Below, piece after piece: positions 24,657 through 28,847 of a DNA stretch of 28,847 bases; position 1 is the first letter of the stretch; each line of letters starts with the position of its first letter. The stretch comes from Euryarchaeota archaeon UBA40. Its GTDB lineage: Archaea; Thermoplasmatota; Poseidoniia; Poseidoniales; Thalassarchaeaceae. Location: NCBI GenBank assembly GCA_002506875.1, contig DAYJ01000045.1:1-28847 (forward strand), given 5' to 3'. A program made the position numbers and the translations under genes. The notes beneath the pieces are model-generated. The model did no database searches and was not told the origin of the DNA. It saw only the letters and a program-made list of their open reading frames with translations.

Positions 24657-25153
24657 ACCATCACCTCCGGTACCACGGGGTAATGCTGAATTTCCTCATC
24701 GGTCCACATGTTGAGCGGGTCTTCGATACTATCAGGTAAGGTTTGACCCATCGTGAGGCGGCATCTTGATCTCTTCCAATGGTCGTTGCCGAGTACAATC
24801 GCTACTTCGAGGAGTCCGGCGAAATTTCGGAGTGCTGTAAGATCGGTGAAGGACCAGTAGGCTGTCCAAGGGTGTGTGTGAATCCATAGTCGGAAGGGTA
24901 GTACCGCGCCAATAGGCGCGGAGAGACGTACCTCTCCAGAGGACCCAAGATCGACGAATACCACCCCTTCAGCATCCTGAATCCAACTAATTTCGACACC
25001 CAAGGCATGACTTACGTTCCACACTTCATCCCATCGACCTTGAATACCAAGAATCCGAAGTGAATTGACTATATCTTCTTCTTGATATTCACCACTCTTG
25101 ATTTCTTGACAGAGCCGATTCGAATCAATTTCAGAATCTATCATGGCCTTCAT
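24653..25153 (-). CDS. JAMM/MPN+ metalloprotease
   Basis: 166 residues. The zinc-binding JAMM motif is complete: H92-T-H94-P...S101-F-T-D104. The catalytic Glu must lie upstream; E42, E43 and E54 are candidates. JAMM enzymes cleave isopeptide or peptide bonds C-terminal to ubiquitin-like proteins. The start overlaps the stop of the E1-like gene by ATGA and the end overlaps the 79-residue gene by CTGA, so it is translated as part of this operon. The N-terminal 40 residues are helical and not typical of the minimal domain. Adjacent E1 and JAMM genes are known from prokaryotic ubiquitin-like systems such as PRTRC. Confidence 0.87.
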   Translation of the reverse strand: MKAMIDSEIDSNRLCQEIKSGEYQEEDIVNSLRILGIQGRWDEVWNVSHALGVEISWIQDAEGVVFVDLGSSGEVRLSAPIGAVLPFRLWIHTHPWTAYWSFTDLTALRNFAGLLEVAIVLGNDHWKRSRCRLTMGQTLPDSIEDPLNMWTDEEIQHYPVVPEVMV

Positions 25154-26016
25154 TCTCCTGCCTCCATACTAACATTTTCTCGTTCTAGCAGTCTCCTCAA
25201 TCTATGGAATAATGCATTCGTGCTGCGCCCTATTTTCTTTGAAATTTCATCTAGGTCCCTTCCATTATGATCTAAACCATCCAGAAGTATTCGATCATCC
25301 TCATCAGACCATGGCTCAGTTGCTTGTGGAGCAGCCTTCATTACAGGCTCAACTGGTGTTCCGAAGATGTCAATGCGGCCCTTTGTGATGGAATCACATA
25401 TTGAATTAGGAAACTCTGTTTCATGGCCACATCTTCGGAGTAGAGAACGCATAATTGCATCTGCGAGATGAACTGCTGCATTAGCAAACCCAAATTGAAT
25501 TGCGCCAGATTCGATTGCCCCTTCAGGTTGGCAACTTGCCGGTGCGTGTTCAGGTGTCAACGCATCTACCGTCGTAGGGTCTGATTGGTCTGTTAGCAGG
25601 AGTGTGAAGTCTCCCATACAACGCGAGTCATACCACTCTTTACCTTCTAGAGAATGGACAATCCTTCGAGGCTCAGGTCGATCAACTGCAACAATAACGA
25701 TGTCTGCATCTTCCAGCACCGCCGCTTCACGGAGATTGATACCGTGAGGAGTTAGGCGAACAGCATCATGTATGTCTGCAAAGGTTTCTGCCAGTGCATC
25801 GACTTTGAGCATCCCGAGTTGGCCCGGTGTGAACCGCTGGTGGATAAGGTTAGCCTCTTCCACTTCGTCACCGTCATAGAGATGAAACTCGATACCTCCA
25901 AGATGTTCAGCTATTACCCCATTCCGTAGTGCATTCACAAGGAGAACACAAGTGTTTGATCCGATACCTCCGGCTCCAATGATGCAGATGTTCAGGGGTT
26001 GCTGTGGAGTATTCAT
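25150..26016 (-). CDS. E1/ThiF-like adenylating enzyme fused to a C-terminal Myb/SANT-like domain
   Basis: 288 residues. E1 features: the ATP-binding IIGAGGIGS (12-20), acidic DGD (48-50), NLIHQRF (56-62), Lys71 and Asp112 in VAVDRPEPRR. Cys133 (YDSRCMGDF) and Cys162 are candidates for a thioester Cys; there are no CxxC zinc pairs. Residues about 235-277 form a Myb/SANT-like helix-turn-helix: WSDEDDRILL, then LDEISKKIGRSTNALFHRL. E1 enzymes adenylate the C-terminus of ubiquitin-like proteins. The start at 26016 was chosen because the family begins just before the Rossmann strand; a frame to 26091 would overlap the divergent gene. First gene of the JAMM/79-residue/CYTH operon. Confidence 0.88.
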   Translation of the reverse strand: MNTPQQPLNICIIGAGGIGSNTCVLLVNALRNGVIAEHLGGIEFHLYDGDEVEEANLIHQRFTPGQLGMLKVDALAETFADIHDAVRLTPHGINLREAAVLEDADIVIVAVDRPEPRRIVHSLEGKEWYDSRCMGDFTLLLTDQSDPTTVDALTPEHAPASCQPEGAIESGAIQFGFANAAVHLADAIMRSLLRRCGHETEFPNSICDSITKGRIDIFGTPVEPVMKAAPQATEPWSDEDDRILLDGLDHNGRDLDEISKKIGRSTNALFHRLRRLLERENVSMEAGE

Positions 26017-26048
26017 GTATAGGATAAACAAACATCGACCCGTTATCA
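26017..26048. promoter_or_regulatory. 32-bp bidirectional promoter between E1-like and GNAT genes
   Basis: For the rightward gene, TATAGGATAAA lies about 20-31 bp before the ATG at 26049; for the leftward gene, TGATAAC lies at about -26 to -32 from the ATG at 26016. Both placements suit leaderless transcripts. No SD is seen for either gene. Confidence 0.5.
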
Positions 26049-26783
26049 ATGGATGAAGATGGGAAATCTCCTCTAGGCGCTGAGAATGCAACCTGGTTGG
26101 TGTCTATGATCCGTGAAGAGTTGGATTTGTGGGGGCCCCTCAAGGAAGTTTCAGCAATTCGTGGATGGGGACGTCATCCTCGTATTCTCTTACACGATTT
26201 GAACGGTCTCATTGGACACGCTGTTCTCGACCGCCTTGGTTCTTCGATAGAGTTGAGGACAGTGGTACTTGATCCACGTGTTCGTGGACAAGGGCGTTCG
26301 CATGAATTGGTTGAGCAGGCGATTTCACGGTGGTATCAGGATGCTCTTCTTCACAGAGTATCTCCTCCGCTTGAACCATCATCTCGACGTCCGCTAATCT
26401 CCTGGACTAGAAGTGCAGGTTTAGCAGCAGCATATCATCGAGCGGGCTTCTACTTGGTACAGTCTGAACGACGATGGAGTCGCCTTTGGCTCTTCAGATC
26501 CACATTAGCAACCCTTCCTTTGCGTTTGCAAATCTCTATTGTTCTAAATCGGATGTTACGAGGTATTTCCATGTTGTTTCAAGATCCGGTTAGAATTGGA
26601 CACCAAATCCGCCATCTACGAGAATATCACTTATTCATATTCGATCCTAAATCATCGCTCCAAATGCCATCGCGTGCGCACCCCATGTCTGAAATGACAG
26701 CGGTTACTGGTCGACAGTTGATTGAAATCGAGGACAGTCAAGTACAGGCGTTTGTTAATTGGGAAGCAACTGAGGAGGGATGA
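26049..26783 (+). CDS. GNAT-like acetyltransferase with C-terminal extension
   Basis: 244 residues. A GNAT core is visible: GLIGHAVLDRL strand, ELRTVVLDPRVRGQGR (acetyl-CoA loop R-G-Q-G-R), a helix, then a RSAGLAAAYHRAGFYLV strand typical of the fourth GNAT motif. About 100 residues follow (from VQSERRWSRLW), which include a Leu/Arg-rich stretch and are not recognised. The acceptor is unknown. It starts leaderless from the bidirectional promoter and overlaps the next gene by ATGA. Confidence 0.75.
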   Translation: MDEDGKSPLGAENATWLVSMIREELDLWGPLKEVSAIRGWGRHPRILLHDLNGLIGHAVLDRLGSSIELRTVVLDPRVRGQGRSHELVEQAISRWYQDALLHRVSPPLEPSSRRPLISWTRSAGLAAAYHRAGFYLVQSERRWSRLWLFRSTLATLPLRLQISIVLNRMLRGISMLFQDPVRIGHQIRHLREYHLFIFDPKSSLQMPSRAHPMSEMTAVTGRQLIEIEDSQVQAFVNWEATEEG

Positions 26784-27244
26784 TGAAGGGCCCCGTCTTG
26801 GGACGGTCAATGGCTGTTGACCCCTTCGAGCCAATCGATATTCGAATTGAGGTTATTATCGGCACCCTCCTCGTCCTCAATACCCTTCCATTTGGCTTCG
26901 GTTTTGCAGGGCCATGGGAAGATGCAGGCTTCACACGCGGTATTGGCGGCCTTATTGGCTGCTATCTGTTCTATCGAGCTTGGTTTGCGACTACCTTCGG
27001 CTTCCATGGGTTAATTCCTGCCCTTCATTTGTGGAGTAATCCTAGTCGGTCGTCATCCCAGCTTACATTGATTGGAGTAGCAACCCTTGGTTTAGGGTGG
27101 ATAATCGGGGGACCCCTCTCCTCTCTGTTTGCAGACCCGACAGGCCTCATCATCAATTTGTTTGGCTGCCTCATGTTGTTAGTTGCAGGTTATGCTTGGC
27201 TAGTATTCGATGGCGGCTTGAAAGATGCCGACGAGGAAGAGTAA
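26780..27244 (+). CDS. Four-helix membrane protein of unknown function
   Basis: 154 residues with about four hydrophobic helices (IEVIIGTLLVLNTLPFGFGF, IGGLIGCYLFYRAWFATTFGF, LTLIGVATLGLGWIIGG, LIINLFGCLMLLVAGYAWLVF) and an acidic tail. The start overlaps the GNAT gene by ATGA (a second ATG follows at 26783) with GAGGAGGG just upstream as SD. The family is not recognised. Confidence 0.7.
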   Translation: MMKGPVLGRSMAVDPFEPIDIRIEVIIGTLLVLNTLPFGFGFAGPWEDAGFTRGIGGLIGCYLFYRAWFATTFGFHGLIPALHLWSNPSRSSSQLTLIGVATLGLGWIIGGPLSSLFADPTGLIINLFGCLMLLVAGYAWLVFDGGLKDADEEE

Positions 27245-27247
27245 CAC

Positions 27248-27817
27248 TCAGAACTTCCATCCAATTAAGATTTGAACAAGGCCCACCAATGCTAGAATGG
27301 AGCCAAGAAGTGGTGATAGGCGAGCATTGTAACTATATTCGATAGTAACACTCTCACTCGCTGCTTCCATAGAATTACCAGCAACAAACCGGATATCACC
27401 GCCCTCTAAAGCCCAGTCGAAGGCCCCTCCTGAGTAGGGGCCCCCTGCGAGATACGTCAAACTATCACGATCGCAGACAAGATAACCATCATTTCCGCTG
27501 GAACAATGCTCCTCATCCGAGGCGGGTACGATAGCAATCCAAACGTTTTGTGATCCCCAATCGACGGAGACATCTGCAGTTAGAAGGGTGGCTGCAGTTT
27601 CAGGTATATTCACTCCATCTTCCAGCATGACAACCTTATCACAGACATTGAGGCCAAGGATTCCGGAATCACATGCAGGTACGTCACTATCCAAAGACCC
27701 TGAGCCAGAATATCCCATCATTCCAGCAGGTACTGTGACAAGAATCATGATTACACCAGAGACAATCCATCCAATCTTCATTGTGTTGAGGAGAGCACCC
27801 CTATCCTTGAATCGCAT
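27248..27817 (-). CDS. Two-helix membrane protein with extracytoplasmic domain, unknown
   Basis: 189 residues from the chosen ATG. A first helix (GWIVSGVIMILVTVPAGMMGY) and a last one (LSPLLGSILALVGLVQILIGW) flank about 120 residues with four Cys (ACDSG, NVCDK, EHCSSG, LVCDRD) that may form two disulphides. The family is not recognised. The frame extends to 27946, but this would overlap the start of the divergent surface-protein gene at 27931, and the added residues show nothing typical; ATG 27817 leaves a 113-bp shared promoter region. It converges tail to tail on the membrane protein gene, 3 bp away. Confidence 0.65.
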   Translation of the reverse strand: MRFKDRGALLNTMKIGWIVSGVIMILVTVPAGMMGYSGSGSLDSDVPACDSGILGLNVCDKVVMLEDGVNIPETAATLLTADVSVDWGSQNVWIAIVPASDEEHCSSGNDGYLVCDRDSLTYLAGGPYSGGAFDWALEGGDIRFVAGNSMEAASESVTIEYSYNARLSPLLGSILALVGLVQILIGWKF

Positions 27818-27930
27818 GGTTATACGAGCGATGATACCTTGGTTCGTGCGTGATACAGAAACACTCAACGAAGCCGAGTTGTTGATATATTCGTCGAGAT
27901 TGGGCAGATACTTACCCCTAGGTGTATACC

Positions 27931-28847
27931 ATGGAACAGATGACATTGAATCAGAAGATGAATCAGGCCAAACGTCAGACGTCAGCTCTCACATTAGTGA
28001 TGCTGATGGTCTTCAGCACCACACTCGCGTTGCTTCCAGTCGCAGCGGATGGTGGTGAGATTGACATGGGAATTTTCGCTCCAGCCGAAGATCGCACCCC
28101 GATTCAATCCGCCTATCAGGGTGGCAACCAACCAGGAGGCGCACCTGTTCCCGGAGCTCTGGATCAGTCGCGTTTCAATCACCCTGCCCTCAGCGACCCA
28201 ACTTGGAATGACATTCTCGCTGGCACTGGCAAGGTTGGAGACATCTCGGCCCTACAACTTAGATCCGAGGCATATTCATTCCTCCTTGAAGAGACCAATC
28301 TCGGTGATCACGACAACGATGGTATCGGCGATCTCGACGATCTAGATGACGATAATGACGGAATTTACGACCTAATCGAACGATTTGATGGTTGCTTTGG
28401 AACTGACCCTCTTGACCATGACAATGACGGTGTTGTAGACGAGTATGATTACGATGACGACAATGATGGTATCCTTGAGGGGCCAATCGATTATACTCAA
28501 GGTGCAGACCCGTTAAATGTCTCAACTGACCGCTACGTCGAGCCCAGCACAATCCATCCATGGACGCTGACTGCAGTTGGTCCAGGATACATGGTTGATC
28601 AGAACCCGTTAGACCGTGACAACGACGGTGTCAATGACGAGGATCCTGATGGTAGTGGTCGCGAATCTTTCGATGAAGATGACGACAATGATGGCCGCCT
28701 TGATCAGTTCAAGTGGCCGTGCGACTTCGATTATGATGGAATCCAGGATTATTTCGATGATGATGATGATGATGACGGCACCATGGATTACATGGATCGC
28801 GACCCATACAACTCCAGCATCACTCAGACGATGTCTGCTGCTGCTGC
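27931..28847 (+). CDS. Secreted protein with Asp-rich TSP3-like repeats, cut by right edge
   Basis: Open to the window end (at least 305 residues). A signal peptide starts at one of three ATGs (27931, 27940 or 27958): a basic stretch NQAKRQTS, then ALTLVMLMVFSTTLALLPVAADGG. From about 28302 the sequence is rich in calcium-binding D-x-D-N-D-G units (DHDNDGIGD, DDDNDGIYD, DHDNDGVVD, DDDNDGILE, DRDNDGVND, DDDNDGRLD, DYDGIQD), like the TSP3 array of the earlier surface protein but nearly lacking its Cys and GxxGW signature. A GAT-repeat run lies at about 28756-28772. Probably a second surface or secreted protein; function unknown. Confidence 0.8.
   Translation, partial: MEQMTLNQKMNQAKRQTSALTLVMLMVFSTTLALLPVAADGGEIDMGIFAPAEDRTPIQSAYQGGNQPGGAPVPGALDQSRFNHPALSDPTWNDILAGTGKVGDISALQLRSEAYSFLLEETNLGDHDNDGIGDLDDLDDDNDGIYDLIERFDGCFGTDPLDHDNDGVVDEYDYDDDNDGILEGPIDYTQGADPLNVSTDRYVEPSTIHPWTLTAVGPGYMVDQNPLDRDNDGVNDEDPDGSGRESFDEDDDNDGRLDQFKWPCDFDYDGIQDYFDDDDDDDGTMDYMDRDPYNSSITQTMSAAA

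Overview
The window looks like a chromosomal segment of a marine Euryarchaeote, most likely Marine Group II / Poseidoniales (inference from gene content, not from a marker phylogeny). Archaeal hallmarks are an archaeal-type DnaG primase, a group II chaperonin, a TFIIB-like (TFB) factor and a PINA/COG1855-type ATPase. Very large secreted proteins with Asp-rich thrombospondin type 3 (TSP3) calcium-binding repeats fit that lineage. Genes are dense, with many ATGA-type 4-bp overlaps. Some starts have strong Shine-Dalgarno (SD) sequences; others look leaderless, with a TATA-like box about 26 bp upstream.

Layout. 1-2.9 kb: a GNAT acetyltransferase cut by the left edge, then on + a WbpD-like sugar N-acetyltransferase, an SCO1-like lipoprotein, an EamA transporter and a small membrane protein. 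2.9-8.8 kb: a PINA-like ATPase lacking the PIN domain, followed by a 1485-residue surface protein with a propeller-like ectodomain, a TSP3 array, a sequon-rich stalk, one membrane anchor and a WW-like cytoplasmic tail. 8.9-14 kb: a divergent thermosome, purH, a DUF454 membrane protein, purN and mobA. 14-15.3 kb: a minus-strand operon, TerB-like / helical-repeat protein / 79-residue protein / mobA. 15.3-16.7 kb: dnaG behind a G+C-rich, stem-forming leader. 16.7-22 kb: a coiled-coil protein with a textbook WW domain, a membrane-anchored TPR protein and a thioredoxin-fold protein.

22.1-26.0 kb, minus strand, is the most unusual region. In transcription order: an E1/ThiF-like adenylating enzyme fused to a Myb/SANT-like domain, a JAMM metalloprotease, a 79-residue protein that probably starts at a non-standard CTG codon in a CTGA overlap, a CYTH triphosphatase-like protein, a divergent TFB with a 3-Cys zinc ribbon, and a 72-residue ubiquitin-like protein. 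E1, JAMM and a ubiquitin-like protein are the core of a modification system; the Myb-like fusion and adjacent TFB suggest a link to DNA or transcription (inference). 26-28.8 kb: a second GNAT protein, two membrane proteins and the start of another TSP3 surface protein cut by the right edge.

All calls are by eye from translated sequence; no database search was run.
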